Shown here piece by piece: positions 26,431 to 39,689 of a DNA stretch of 64,000 nt (positions are counted from its first letter, which is position 1; every line of letters starts with the position of its first letter). Source of the stretch: Puffinus mauretanicus (Eukaryota; Chordata; Aves; Procellariiformes; Procellariidae); assembly GCA_023333565.1 (NCBI GenBank), contig JAJKFH010000209.1, forward strand, positions 790,001 through 854,000. Direction: 5' to 3'. A model generated the notes under the pieces. It was not told the origin of the DNA, did no database searches, and worked only from the letters and a program-made list of their open reading frames with translations. The position numbers and the translations under genes were made by a program.

Positions 26431-29400
26431 TGACACGAGCAGGAGGAAGGGTTCATGGGGCTGGCAGGGCGTGGGGCTAACTTGTTTGGTTTATGGAACG
26501 CTCTGGAACAGTCAAATATTAAACGCCCATTGTTCAGCATGACCACAGGCGAGGATTGGTAACCAAAGGGGTTTCAGCCTGTCTTACAAAGGGAAAATGG
26601 AGATCAGGCCCTTCCCAAGGCACCTAGGTGTAGAGATCGCTCCGGCAGCGGGGTGGGAAGGGGGTGGGATCATAAAAGGACTCGAGCACAAGCCCAAGAG
26701 GGAGATTCTCCCCTAAAATGAAAGGCAAGGACAGAAAGTAAGCAAGCCCACAGAGACACACTACACAGGCTCTCATGCTCTTTCCACAGAAGCCATGAGT
26801 GGAGGACTCGGCAATAACAGTGGGCCCCATCCCAGGGGATGGTCCAAGGACAGGGGCCATCTCTCTCCTCTCCTCCTCTCTCCTCCACAGGAGGACGGCC
26901 AGGAGAAGAGCAGGGCACCGAGCCATGAACCTCTAGTGACCACGTATGGTTGGTAACATCCGACACCAAAGAGAGCCAGGAAGGAGACTCCAGCATCCAA
27001 AATCACATCCCGCTGAGCCAGGGATGAAACTGGGGACACACTGACATTCTTCACTAGAAGGGTCAGGTACCAAGGCGCTAGTGAATAAATTCACATATTT
27101 AGGCACGGTACTTAATACCAGGAAAAATCAACGCTGCCTGCCCAAAGAGTACTAGCAGATCTGTTGTCAACAGAAGCTATAAGCACAAAGAAAACACAGT
27201 TCAAATAACTACAGGTGGCTCCGAGATCTTGCAGGTTGTTTGGTGCCACAGTTACAGTTCCAGTGTATAAAACTTTGCAGGTATACAAAAGATTTAGTTG
27301 TTTGGCAATAAATCACCAAAAAAAAGGTGGAGAATAAAAACATTAGGTTGATCCTGCTGTTCTTTTATTGGAAAGCCTGGATCGGAAAGGAAACAAAATC
27401 TTAACCAGGTCCATGTATCAGACAGAAGTTGGTTATAAACCAAAATCGTCTTTTGCTACAAACACCACTACAGCTACTTTGACAGGAAGCACAAGAAAAC
27501 ATCAGTTTATGCCAACGGGCTGCCTTGCGATGCATGCAACCGTCTTTTGGAGAGACTGGTACTCCTGCAACAACACGGAACTCTATGTGAATCAAATTCT
27601 TGAAAAATAATGAAAGACCAACCGTCAAGGAATATCTACCTGCAGCACCTTACACTGTTTTGTGTGTTCTTTTGTTCATCTGCAAATTCATCAAAACTCA
27701 CCAGAAACGTCAGTACTTTATGTACTACAATGGCAGACATGCAATATATATTTCCACACACATAAGGGCAGAAGTAAATTTCATGATTAAACACAAAACA
27801 TGGTTTTAGGAATCTTAACGTTTTCCATACCACAGTTATAACTAGATGAGTGTATTGTCTTCCTTATGCAAGTACTTTTATTGTATTTGATACTTGAAAG
27901 GTCTGAACATGTCTAAATTTAAGAAGTCACTAGGTCAGTTGTTTTGAAATGGGAAAAGAGTTGACATGATGATGTGAATTAAAATAAAATTATTACTATC
28001 AAATGACATCAAGTTATTTTACTTGCTATTTACATTAAACCTGACGGGTAGGTGGGTATTATGAGCCATACTTAAAATGGAATGCAATTAATTTGAAATA
28101 GATTTTCTTTTTATTTTAATAAAAGTGTTTTTCATAACTCGGTGTTCCTTTTTTCTTTCCCCACTGTGATCAGAATTTAACTGTCTGAAAGTTCATCTGG
28201 CAGCGGAAATGTTATTTCCAGTTTGCCTACAGATACAGTCATTTCTCAGGGGCTGGCTCACAGCAGATGCTTTTGTAGATAGTCTTTAAACTTTGCCATT
28301 TCAGAGGCAAACACTCTTGATCAAAGGATGAATAAAAAGAAAGGCCTCAGGAGATTCCTTCTCCACTGACTACCTCCAAAGGGTCCTCTCGGGTTACGAG
28401 CTCTCTGAATCTCAAAGCTACCTTTAGTTTCTATTTTTATCTTCTAAATTTCTAGACCTAAAAGCAATTGCAAAGTTTCCTTGTACAATAGGCATACTTC
28501 ATCTTATTTCACACATTACTTCTAAGGAGAGAGGGAAGGGGAGTTGTGGATGGAAGCCAATGCCATATCGTAAGCACCCAATTGATCTGGTCATCTCCTC
28601 CATAGGACTCCTCCAGGTGTTGTGGCTCCCTGGACTGCAGAAGAGGGTATGTTTGTAGGAGAAATACACGGTACTTGCTTTGAGGGCTGTGGATGAATAA
28701 CAGAACCTGGAGAGCAGCAGACATTTAGAGTGATGGTACAAAGAGCAAAGGGAAAATGCACTACAGCCACACATGTGAACACCCTTCTTTTTCAGAGAGC
28801 GAGGCGAGAGCGTCTGTGCAACTGCAGGAATGGGAGGGAAGTAGGGAGCCATATGTATGGTAGGAAAGAAATGGTTAAGAGGAGAAAGCAGCTACCGTTT
28901 GAGTTTGATTAGCTCTTAACTGGAGTCTCTTAAAAGAAAAGATGTAAAAGAAAGTAGAGGCACGCACGCATACAGAATTATCCTTGTAGGAGGAAAGTTT
29001 TTCCTACTGCAAGAGAAAAGGGCCCTATTCTACTGAAATGAAATACTGCCTATTTAACAAGGCTTAACAAAAAAGAAAAAAGAGCATCTGAGAACAATGT
29101 ATCTATTATAGCCTTGTTTTCCAGCAGATGTTTTGAGGTGACACAGAACAGCTTAGTAGCTGGGTGTTCTGTTTTAAAGACCATGCTGTGAGTCGTTCCG
29201 GAACAGAGCTATTTTGGCTATACAGGGCTTTTAAATTACCATTTTTAAAGTGTACTTAAGCGGGTAAGCTACGTGTAGCTAAAGACTTTTGTTTGAGGAA
29301 GAAGGGCGCTGGCCAAGAAAGGTACCTCCAAAAGGAAAATGGGCTTTATTAAATCAAAGTGCGCAAACAGTACTAATCTTATCTGTTTTTCATCATCGCT

Positions 29401-32400
29401 CTGCAGCCTTAGTAAAATAATGTATTTCACTAGAATTCAAAACCAACATTTCTAGCACGTAGAAAAAGAGCTTTTGCTTTGCAAAAATATTTTTGCAACA
29501 ATCAGGTGTCTGAATGCACTTCCCAAAGAGTGAGCACATGAGGTGAATAATGATGCTATAAACTACGTTTGACCTTTAAACAGCTTTCATTTTGAAACCG
29601 GCGTTTGCTGAAGCAAGGCACTATTCATAATGAAAAATTAAGCAAAATTGTTCAGCATGAACTTAGTTTCCGGAAGTTTGAATAAATGAACCGCTATTTA
29701 AGTAGTAAGAGACTCAAGAATTTCCCCGATCTCATTAATTCTTCCTACCTGACAAAAGGCCTGGGAGCGGCCGCGTGGCCGGGCGGCAGGTACCTCTGCA
29801 GCGCTCAGGCTGTAGGCGGTCAGTGTCCTCCTTATGCATGTTTGTGGGCAGCAAAGCACAACGTTCTTTTACTCATACCCCACCATAAATGTATGGCTGC
29901 CAAGCCTCTGTGCTTGATCAGCACCTTTCACATCAACACAACTGAATATTTCCAGGGTTTGTCTTGCTCATCACTGCCTGAAAAACCCTTGCCCAAAAAA
30001 ACCTTGTCCTAATGCTGCTCCACCATTAATGCTTTTACAGGATGAAATTAAAATAACATAACTTCAAATCTCTCTTCAGCACCAGCAGCAGTAAAATATT
30101 CAAATACATATGCTATAATTTAAAATGCAGATTATGTGTTTATGAAGAAAATTACTTGTGGCCAGAATATTTGCTGTCATGCTATTACTTCTGCCCACAG
30201 TGAACACTTGGAAAAGAGCACTTTTGTTCTGAGGTTGAACACCCAAAGCTGTGTCATATTCAAGCAGTGCCTTTATGAAAAGACACCAGAAGTTGTGGAG
30301 CTACCGCTGAAGACACTTAGTTTATCTGAAGTCCTGAATTAATACCACAAGTTTTTGAATGCATCACGTTTCTAGTAAAAAGTCCAAACATTTGAGAACA
30401 ATCAGCTGAGCTAAATCTATTTAAAATCCCACAAATTACAACCACAATGCAAGTCACAGGAGAAAGGTAGTTTTCTATAGTTCCTGCCTGAAGGGTGAAG
30501 CAGTCGTGACACAACCGGGGTATTGCCCAGCTACGTATCCCCTTGCGGTGCCTGTGCTCCCATCAGCCTCCTTGGTAAGCAGCCATGCATGCGCTGCGAG
30601 AAGCTGACATGCAAGAAGCCACCATGTTCTGCCATTCAGCTGGCCAGAAACTACACAAGTGCATAAATTGCTGCAGCTATTAAAACCTTTCATGGTCAGT
30701 TTAGTTATTTCCATCAATAATGAAGAAATCACAGACACCACCACTGCCAAAAAAAAAAAAACAACCCAAACTATTGGTATCTTTACAAATTTTCACTAAG
30801 AAAATTTTAACAACCTTAAATGTTTAATAATAACATAGGGCACTTAAAACTGTTTTCAACCAGGTCTGTTGCATGTTTGTATTCATTGTCACCAGGTATC
30901 ATGTGCTCTAAAGGCTTGTAAGTTGAGGTCAAAGTTAGACATTTGCAAACTACTTTGATTTTAGTAAAACAGGAACATGCTTTATATAAAAACAGATAGA
31001 TTTTTCAAAAGTGCTCATTATTATCTTAATTCTGCTGCAACTGAAGTCAGCAAAACACAGCAAACAGCAACAGTCATATTAGCAAGACCAGGCAATCCAT
31101 CCAGACCGGCACCTCCGGCATGGTCAGGACCAGCAGCTTCAGAGACAAAACATTTCTGCAGCCCAGAACTTGGTTCTAATGCAGATTTCCATCCATTATT
31201 TACTGGTGGCAACAAATTAGTCCAAGCTATCAATATTTCATAAACCATAATCAAAAACCATGTCATTACAACTACTGTAGTTGAGCATTTGATCTCATTG
31301 ACACATTGCAGATATGACATCTGTGACCTTCTTTGCTTGATTTTTTTTAAAATCACAAGTTTAATGGTAACAGCCCAACTTGAGCCCTTCTTGAAAATTC
31401 CTAATATACACGCATAAAACACACAAACATTTTCTCCAAGTAAAACCACAATGCCAACTGTGAGTTCAGAGTTACGTATTTGCAAACACCGAGGACAGTA
31501 CAATATATATCTCTGCCCATGAGACAAGGTAGTGGGACGTCGACACAACAAAATCCCAATCACCTCTTTCGCTTCCTCACAGTTGAATAAAAGAGCAGAA
31601 ATAATGAGTCTTCTAGAAATCAAACGCTTCGGCAGCTGTGGGAAACTCAAAATTTAAAAGGGTGGCTGCCGCTGCTAATGGGTCCTTGAGGTATTGTTCA
31701 CCACCATGACAGACAGAAAAGATATGCAATTTAAATGCAAGCAAATATTTAGCGTCTTTTTATTTCCTTGAAAGTGCAAACTGCATATGCTTGTTAATCC
31801 TAACTGTGGCTTTTATCATTTCAGCGTTTATTATGCTACTTCTAGGAAACTAATGAGACATACTAAAATTATTTCACTGTTAATGCTAATGGTATCGCCC
31901 ATTGCTGACTTGCTAATTTTCTCCAGACAAATGACTCTATCAAGTTCTCTTTTCCGCTCTAATTTCTTTTCTCTGCTCGCTCCCCAGACATTTTTCACAT
32001 GCAGATTTTCTTTCTCACTTACAAATCTCCACTTGGCATTCACTAAAATACTACAGGACATAGTTAAAGACTAGAGGATTAAAATCCATTTAAACCAACA
32101 TCATAGAAAAGCAAGAACCTGGAGGGGTGGGGGAAGACACTGAACTGTTCTCTGTTGACCTAATGGCAAGTGTCTCCCCCCGAGAAGTCCTACAGATTTC
32201 AGGTAGAAAATCCTCCCCCCACCCTCCAAAATCAGCCTCCATGTATGGGAATATTTTTATTTAAATCTCTACTAGTATCTTGAACAATTCAACCACATGA
32301 AATAGGAACCATTAGACATGACACCCTCTGCCTTCAAATACATCTCTCAAGCAAGCAGAGGTAATCATGCATTTTTCTGCACCTATTCTTTGCACAGCCA

Positions 32401-34539
32401 TTGAAAGAGATACCCCCTCAGACAAAGGGACTAGTCTACGCCACACCAGAAGAATTTGTTTCAATGAAATTTTCATTAAGGTTAAAGCACGACTGATTTG
32501 AGACTACTTACGTTTGAAGTGCATTAAGTGCCAGGAGGGCAAGGATTTTTGCACTTTCTGAAGCCTGAAGATCAGTAACGCAATGAAGCCATAAAGGGGG
32601 ACAGGAGAAGGGAATACTTGAAAATTTTTTTTCCTCCTCGAACTGCTTAAATATTGAAAAGGCCAAGTGATTCACTTTGAAGTTAAACTTTAAAACCTTA
32701 AATGCAAGAAAGCAGGCAAAGGTAAAAACTGTTTCGTTTCTTGCTGACCCTCACGTAATCCTGCTCCCTGCACTCAGTCAATAATGCCCTCTGGGCTTTA
32801 CAAGCTGCATCCCTGGCACTCCACAGCTGTGATGCTGCCACAAAATTCATCTTTATCCCAGATGTCAATTGCCCTGCCTGTTTGTTTGCTTTGTGCACAA
32901 AAGTTTACGGCACATCCGAAAAATTTAAAGTAAGGGCAATATCCACAAATTTGAAATGGGAGGATAAAAGGTTTACAGTCTAGATTGAAAACTAATAATT
33001 AAAAAACACTCTGAAACAAAATTATTTGACATTTCTGCAGAATTTCTATGTAGCGCCACAAAACTGAGAGTCAGATTACTGTTACTACCCATGGCTTTGT
33101 TTATGAGCCTTTCAGAGCCTTTTACGTATGTGGAAACCGTTCTAACAACAAAGTAATTTCAATCACAACTGCTTAACCATTATCAGCAAGAAGAGAGTCT
33201 ACCCAACACTACTAGTAGTTGCCAAAGCTAACAGATTAAGTCAATGTACTCATCTGGAAGTTCTGTACTGAGCTATTTTGGAGATACGATGAGCCAAAAG
33301 AGTTCGGAAAGTGTTGAAACGGTGAGTTAATCTTATTTTTCTGAAGCAGGAAAATTTCCCAAATGCCTTTTCTAATTTGTCTCAATTTTCCTAAAATATA
33401 ATAAAATAAAAAGGAACCTTAGTGAAAGATTACCGATGTATCAGATTAATTATTTTGGTCATGGTGAGGTCAGTGAATATGAAAAGTGAAAAGTCAATTT
33501 TAAACATGGACGTAAGGTCAGTCCCTGCGAAGTGAATGTGGAAGAAAAACAAAAGCAAAATTATTTAGAAGCCAAAAATACTGTTCTACAGAAATTTTTC
33601 ATACCTACTACCCAAACCACAGGAAAGAGAAAAGATTATTAATTTCCCAGCAGGTAAGCTAGTAGAAATATTACAAGAATCAGGGACTTTCTCACTCTCA
33701 TCTGCCAAAAGCTTGAGCTTACAGGAAATTCAGGCTGGGAAAAAGGGAGAAATGAAAGGACTGCAGGTTTCTGGGGGAGGAAATCCACGTCCTCCTCTTC
33801 CAGAGGCATACAGCTTCTGACTTTTTTGACCAGCCCTGCGGCAAGGAAGATGAAGCCCAGAGTAAGTATAGAACAAATAATCCCAGAGCTAACAAAAAAG
33901 GAAAGGTAAAATTCAGTGGGCAGAACAAATCTGAGAAGAAATTTATATGGAGAACAAAAGGGACAGGTCTGGGCACTAAGGAGCAAAATGAATTGTTTAG
34001 TTAATCAGGAAAACAGATGTTAAACTTGAATCATGCTTAAAATAAAGCAGAAGTGGTTTGGGCATTAAGACTGGAAATAAAATTATTACTAGATGTTGAG
34101 CAAAATAAATAGCATTCCGAAATTTCATTTGAAAATCCTGAGTAGATATTTATCACAATAAAGGACAGAATTTTGCTCAGCTCTTGCTGGAGGACCAATT
34201 ATTATTGAGACTGTCAGGTGAGAAGCATTCTTCACAACTTGTTTGAATAGGATAGAATTTATCAGTAATTTAATAACAATAATAATCTTGGACCAATGTA
34301 ATTTAAAAATTCAAACAAACTGCCATTGAGAAATGAGACAAAAATCAAATAAATAAACAGTGCAATGAAATAAGGATGGAGGGTCACCTACATTTTTCCT
34401 GAAACATGATGGTTTTTCAATGTCCAGGGTTTTTTTGGCTGCTCATGAATTTGGAGTTATCCACATCCTAAAAATGTTCTGTTTTCTATTAAAGCTTACT
34501 GAGCATAGCAATAACAGTAAGTTTTTAATAACATTTTCC
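26431..34539. other. Intergenic, no supported gene
   Basis: AT-rich non-coding DNA with a few short GC-richer patches (26640-27000 and a NotI-containing patch near 29769). A 209-codon minus frame at 31021-31650 and minus exon-like segments at 28578-28706 and 33723-33888 lie here. None matches a family I recognise. Confidence 0.5.
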
Positions 34540-34879
34540 TGGTTTCGGCTGGGATAGAGTTAAATTTCTTCCTAGTGCTGTGTTTTGGATTTAGTATGAG
34601 AATAATGTTGATAACACACTGATGTTTTTAGCTGTTGCTAAGTACCCTGGCTAGCAGGGCTAGTCAAGGACATTCAGCTTCCATGCTCTGGAAGAGGCTG
34701 GGAGGGAGCATAGCCGGGACAGCTGGCCCAGCTGGCCAACGGAGTATTCCATACCATGTGATGTCATGTTCAGTATATGAATGGTAGGCGTGATCCAGGA
34801 AGTAGCGATCGCTACTTGGTGATCAGTCACTGCGGGTGGTGAGCAATTGCATTGTGCATCACTCATTTTGTATATTCTA

Positions 34880-34911
<32 letters not shown>

Positions 34912-35061
34912 TTCCCTTTTCTGTTCTATTAAACTGTCTTTATCTCAGCCCACGAGTTTTTCTCCCTCTTACCCTTCCGATTCTCTCCCTGTCCCACTGC
35001 AGGGGGGGAAGCAGCGAGCGGCTGCGCGGTGTTTGGCTGCCTGCCCGGTTACATCACGACA
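34540..35061 (+). mobile_element. Solo LTR of an avian endogenous retrovirus (ERVL-like)
   Basis: A 522-bp LTR running from TGGTTTCGGCTGGGATAGAG to ...CACGACA. It has the layout of a common bird LTR family: a proximal block ending in CATACCATGTGATGTCATG, a TATA-like TATATGAA at 34774, an ATTAAA poly(A) signal at 34928 followed by CTGTCTTTATCTC, and a terminal block with ACCCTTCCGATTCTCTCCC. No gag, pol or env sequence and no second LTR are seen nearby, so it looks like a solo LTR left by recombination. A (ATT)10 tract lies inside it. There is no 5-bp duplication directly at the TG/CA ends, but AACAT occurs at 34530-34534 and 35062-35066. The family assignment is from memory of consensus-like blocks. 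Confidence 0.85.
34882..34911. repeat. (ATT)10 microsatellite within the LTR
   Basis: A perfect trinucleotide run inside the 3' half of the LTR, just upstream of its poly(A) signal. It is probably length-variable between individuals. Confidence 0.95.
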
Positions 35062-38000
35062 AACATGCACACTGAACATTGCAGCCACGAAGAGCCAGTG
35101 AAGTTATTTGCCATTATGAGAGATATTAAAACTAGAATATAAAAAATAACTTTATTTGCACACTGTTTTTCTTCAATCCCACCTAAATTTTTTTCATGAG
35201 CTCGTTATGAGGTTGATGAACATATGAGGGAGATACGAGAAGAAAAGGGGATTTACATGACAACAATTCCACTGTTGTCAGAGGGCAATAGCAGTATTAG
35301 TATACAGTAAAATCTAACGTTTCCACATCACTTCTGTTTCCAGATAAACCTTGTTGCTACTGTTCTTCAACACACCCCGCAAAGTGCTGTCCTTTTTCCT
35401 CTAGTTAGTTTGTTGTTTTTCTCCTGTCTGATTTAACATTAAAACCATCATAAGCATGTGTACTTCCAGGTACTGCAAGGGATTTGTCCTTTGCCACATT
35501 CTACATTGATTCTCTGTTCTCCCACTGCTACAGCTGACAGCTAGTCAGAAGATGGCTGGCATCAACCAGGACTTAGACCCTGCAAAAAAAGCTTCCTGGA
35601 AAAAAAAGCCAGAGCTGAGCTGATGTATGCAGGGCAAGGATGTCTGCCTTCAGCGGCTAGGGTTAAGGAGACACCAGTGATCCTGCACTCCAGGTTATCA
35701 ATCACTCAGAGCCCTTTGCTCTACAGGGTGTCAGCAGCTCCGAGGGGTGCTCCCTCATGCAATTCACCGTAGTAACCAATAACAGCAGCAGGATGCAGCA
35801 AATGCAAAGAAGAGTCTGGAAAACTGTGAGGCTTAATCCCTTATGCCACACTGCCGTGGTCACAGGGCACAAGAGCGGCAGGAAAGCAAATGCTAAACCA
35901 GGCTTTGTTGTTCAGATGAGGAGTTGTGGGACCACCGTGCACTGTGGAGTGCTTCCATCAGCGCTAAAAGACCTTCCAAGAAGGGTATAAACTAATCCAA
36001 AGCACTTACCTGAGAAACTGGAGTGTTCTTCAGAGCACGTACCAGAACCCAACAGACTTCAGGGCTACCTCTACATTAACTAGAGTAGATCTGGTGACAC
36101 GGTGCTCTAGAGATCCCTCCAGAAGACAACTCTCAGAGCCAAAGATCTGAAAGGACTTTGGCTTGGATTTAGCTCCTGCAACTCTGAAAACTGTAATTTT
36201 CATTTTTTTCCTCTCCCTCAGTCCCACTGGTCTTAGATTTATATTATGTTGTTATCTTTTTTACTCAAAGAGTAAAATTACCTCTATTAAATATGTTAAG
36301 TAAATAGTTTGACTGAAGGATGTAATTGCAGTAAAATGCAACATATAACAATGTCATAACATAACCCAGACCAATCTCATGAAAAATCAAACAAACATGC
36401 CTTTGGTTGAATTGCACAAAAAATGAAGCCTGTTAAAATATGGTTTTATTTTTATTTCAGCATAATCACTTTCAAATGGGAAGCCCTTTGGAAGCATATG
36501 GCTCAACAGCATTCTGACTGACTGCATGAAATCTGGTGACAAAGAAGTTGAAGATGATACTAATTGAAAAGCAGCGGTAGATCACAGGTAAAGCTGGTTT
36601 GTTACAGCTGGATCACATATTTGTGTGATCTCAGATCTCATCTTTCTAGTCAGTGAAGACTTACACCTGCATGCCTCTCCCCCTCCTTCTTATCTCCAAT
36701 CCACCTAAGCAAACTCTGGTGTGCCAGCTCTGCTGATACTGGCTAGCTCCCAGCAGACCTCTCGTTCAGGTAGCTATAATCAGAGATACGTCAGGGTACA
36801 GTACAGTTGGTGGAGCAATCATCCCCAGAGAAGTCAGAAATGTGGTTTTCATGGGTTTACAGCAAGACTTTTACAAGGATCTGAAGAGCAATGGACCTCT
36901 TCTAACACTAGAAGGTATAGCACGCATTGTTCATTTTGCCTTGTTCATGGTGACACACCCAGGCCACACAGAAAATGCAGGGTGCTCCTTTCCCTTTCTT
37001 TTACCAAGGCTCACTGCTTTCCACAGCATACAACTGATTAAAAGAGACCACCCCAACTCACTTACTACTGCTTATTTTTCACTAGTACCTCCCTCACACC
37101 TGTAAACATGCTGCTGAAAGTCTCCATTTACTTTACCAGCCTGGGAAATGTAATAAAGAGAGTTGAAGATTGTGTGCTAGGTAAATTTTCCAAAATTGGT
37201 ACAGTTGTAATAAAATCCTTTTAATCCTTTAATCTTCAAAATAACCCAAGAATGTTTCTTGGATCCTTCCCCAGCTTCTCTACAAAAAATAAAACAGCTC
37301 CATTTACACCCTCTCCCTATTTACAAGCACTCATTTCTCCACAGTGCTGTTTATTTCTGTCTTCTCAGGTATCACAGCCCAAGACTTTTTCCTCACACAG
37401 AAGACTGTAGTCAATAATTCTAGCTACTACTTAGCTGAAGTGCTAAATCATCACTAGAAACAAAGCTTTATATAAGAGAATATTTCACAGAAAACTACAT
37501 TAGCACTTTGATAACTGAAATCAGCAAAACAAGTGACTGAAACAGTGCTAAGCTTTGATCTCATAACTTTTCCCACGGCTCTTTTCTTCCAGTCCTCCTT
37601 ATTATCCTGCCTCCTGCCATGTTACTCCTTCTCAACCCTTTTCCTAAAATACTTAAATGTGCTTTTTCTAAGCATATGATTTCTAGCCTCCATGGACTGA
37701 AGAATTTTGGGGGAATCAGATTAGCTACGGAAATTTTTAAGCACCAAAGGACCTGAAAACTCAGATAAATGGATCTATCAGTCATGAATGTCAGTTTCCC
37801 AAGTTGGAATAATTTTTTTTACCCAAGCCTATGGATGTTGCAAAATCACCATTCGGAAAAAAAAAAAAAAATTTCTACAATATGTACCAAAATTAGCTTC
37901 CAATTATTCTAAGAATGTTACATGATTAAAACAGAAATAGCATGAAGGAATACTACAGCTTTTCACTACATGGCCCAATAGGGAAAAAAAAACCCACAAC

Positions 38001-39285
38001 AAGCATTACTTGTATTTATTTATTCTAGGTATACTATCTCACTGAAATACACCCAAATACATAAGAAGTTCTCATACTTGACTACGTTTTACACCTTCTG
38101 CTTGCATAAAAAGTGCATTTGCAATGATTAAATGTCAACAGATTTAGTGCAATATGATATAAAACAAGTAAAACAGACATTGACTTACTGTGAGGTGTTT
38201 ACATCCAAATCTTCAGAATGTCCTTAGATACAGCAATTATTTTAACAGAGATTTAGCAGAAAAAAAGTCATTGGAGCCACAAGGCTTTAGTTTGAGCCTA
38301 GAGATTTTCACTTAGCTGAAAAGAAAAAGAAACTAGTTAGCCAAACTACAGACAGGGTTATGGAACAAACTAGCAAATGGGATCCTCAGCTGAAGTAAAT
38401 TGCTAGAACTTCATTTATGTTAATCTATACCAGCTGAGGCTGTGTCCCCTGAGATTGAGTGTTCTGCAGCCCCTTCTGCTGGGCAAGGATCAGCTACCAT
38501 GTCTGCACACTGGGGTGCTTGAACTGAAGAAAAAAAAAAAGTGAATGAATTCAAGTTCAGTAGCAGCAAAGAGGTGAGGTAAGTCACCGCCATGATAGAG
38601 TTCTCGCTGGCTGTATCTGTAGGTTAAGGCAGTTGTGCTCCACAGTGCGCTTCTTAGTCCCAGTCTTAGGTGCACAGCGTAGGGGGGCACAGCCCAGCAT
38701 TAGGGCAAGTGGGTTTCCACAGTCCTGGTTCACTGACTGCCCCGGGGAATTCATTAGGGAGGGTTTTATCTTCCTCCATGCTGACACGCTTCCAGTTCCT
38801 TCTGCAGGAAAACAGAACGTGTGGTGGGATAGTGCACATGCTTGCAATTTGCCTGAGACTCAGGACACAGCAGAGATCAAACCTGCAGAGATTAACTCCT
38901 CTACAGTACAGACGAGGTCATTTTTCCCCCCACAAAGTAGCAGTGTTTATGTTAGTACTCAAAAAGGTAGCAAAGTGTCATCGCTCTGCATACCATCCCA
39001 ATTCAAGCACTAATGACCTTTCATTTTCTAATGTATTTTTAAAGATTTCTATATCCCTATTCATACGATTGTATTCTTATGCTACCACGCTAACATTTCT
39101 CATTTCTATAGTGTTTTCGTCAGGTGATCTCAATGTAGCATGGAGGTCTATTTGTGCTTTATTTCTGTTTGTCTTGTACCCAGATTTACTACAAGACTGA
39201 TTGATTCAGAGTAGGAAGCAAAATATATCTTGTAATATCTGCTTGTTTGGCATAGGTGCATAAAAATTGTTAAAATGAAGTTAAC
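35062..39285. other. Intergenic, no supported gene
   Basis: AT-rich sequence with poly-A runs (37856-37871 and others). Open frames of about 60-125 codons occur, on both strands at 38.5-39.0 kb and mainly on the plus strand at 36.7-37.1 kb. They lack family features, and I treat them as chance. Confidence 0.5.
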
Positions 39286-39689
39286 AGTACCCAGTCCACA
39301 ACTATTGGAAGGAATCAGAGAACTGGCACGCAATTTGCCAGCAGGTAGCACTGCTCTGAACAAGCTGGAACAGGCTGGCACCCAAGCAGTGGCATCCAGC
39401 TGGTAACACATCCCTTGACAAGCCAGAACAGAGGCAGATCCATGAAAGGAGAAAATCCTTTGGACCAGACAGGTCTTGACCCATGGAAAAGCATATATAA
39501 ACATCAGTGATACACCGTGGATCTCAGGAAAGCATAAAGCTTCCCTCGGGGAAAAGCTCTTGAGCCTAGCCATCTCGGTCTCAGAGGGAAGAACCACCAA
39601 AGCCATCAGAGCCAGCGATGTGGCATCAGACTTGCATCATCGTATACATAAGGACTGACTAATAAATTGATTATTGTCTGGTTTTTAGT
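39286..39689 (+). repeat. Possible LTR-like or promoter-like unit
   Basis: A 404-bp block flanked by the direct 7-mer AGTTAAC (39279-39285 and 39690-39696). It holds a TATATAA box at 39494-39500 and an AATAAA signal 160 bp downstream at 39661-39666, the spacing of an LTR U3/R/U5 or a very short transcription unit. It does not start with TG or end with CA, so a standard LTR is doubtful and the flanking 7-mer may be coincidence. Confidence 0.25.

Noticed and set aside
25817..26542. 141- to 197-codon frames on both strands
   Set aside because: They coincide with the orphan CpG patch and overlap one another in several frames. Two of the minus frames open at GTG, and there is no domain.
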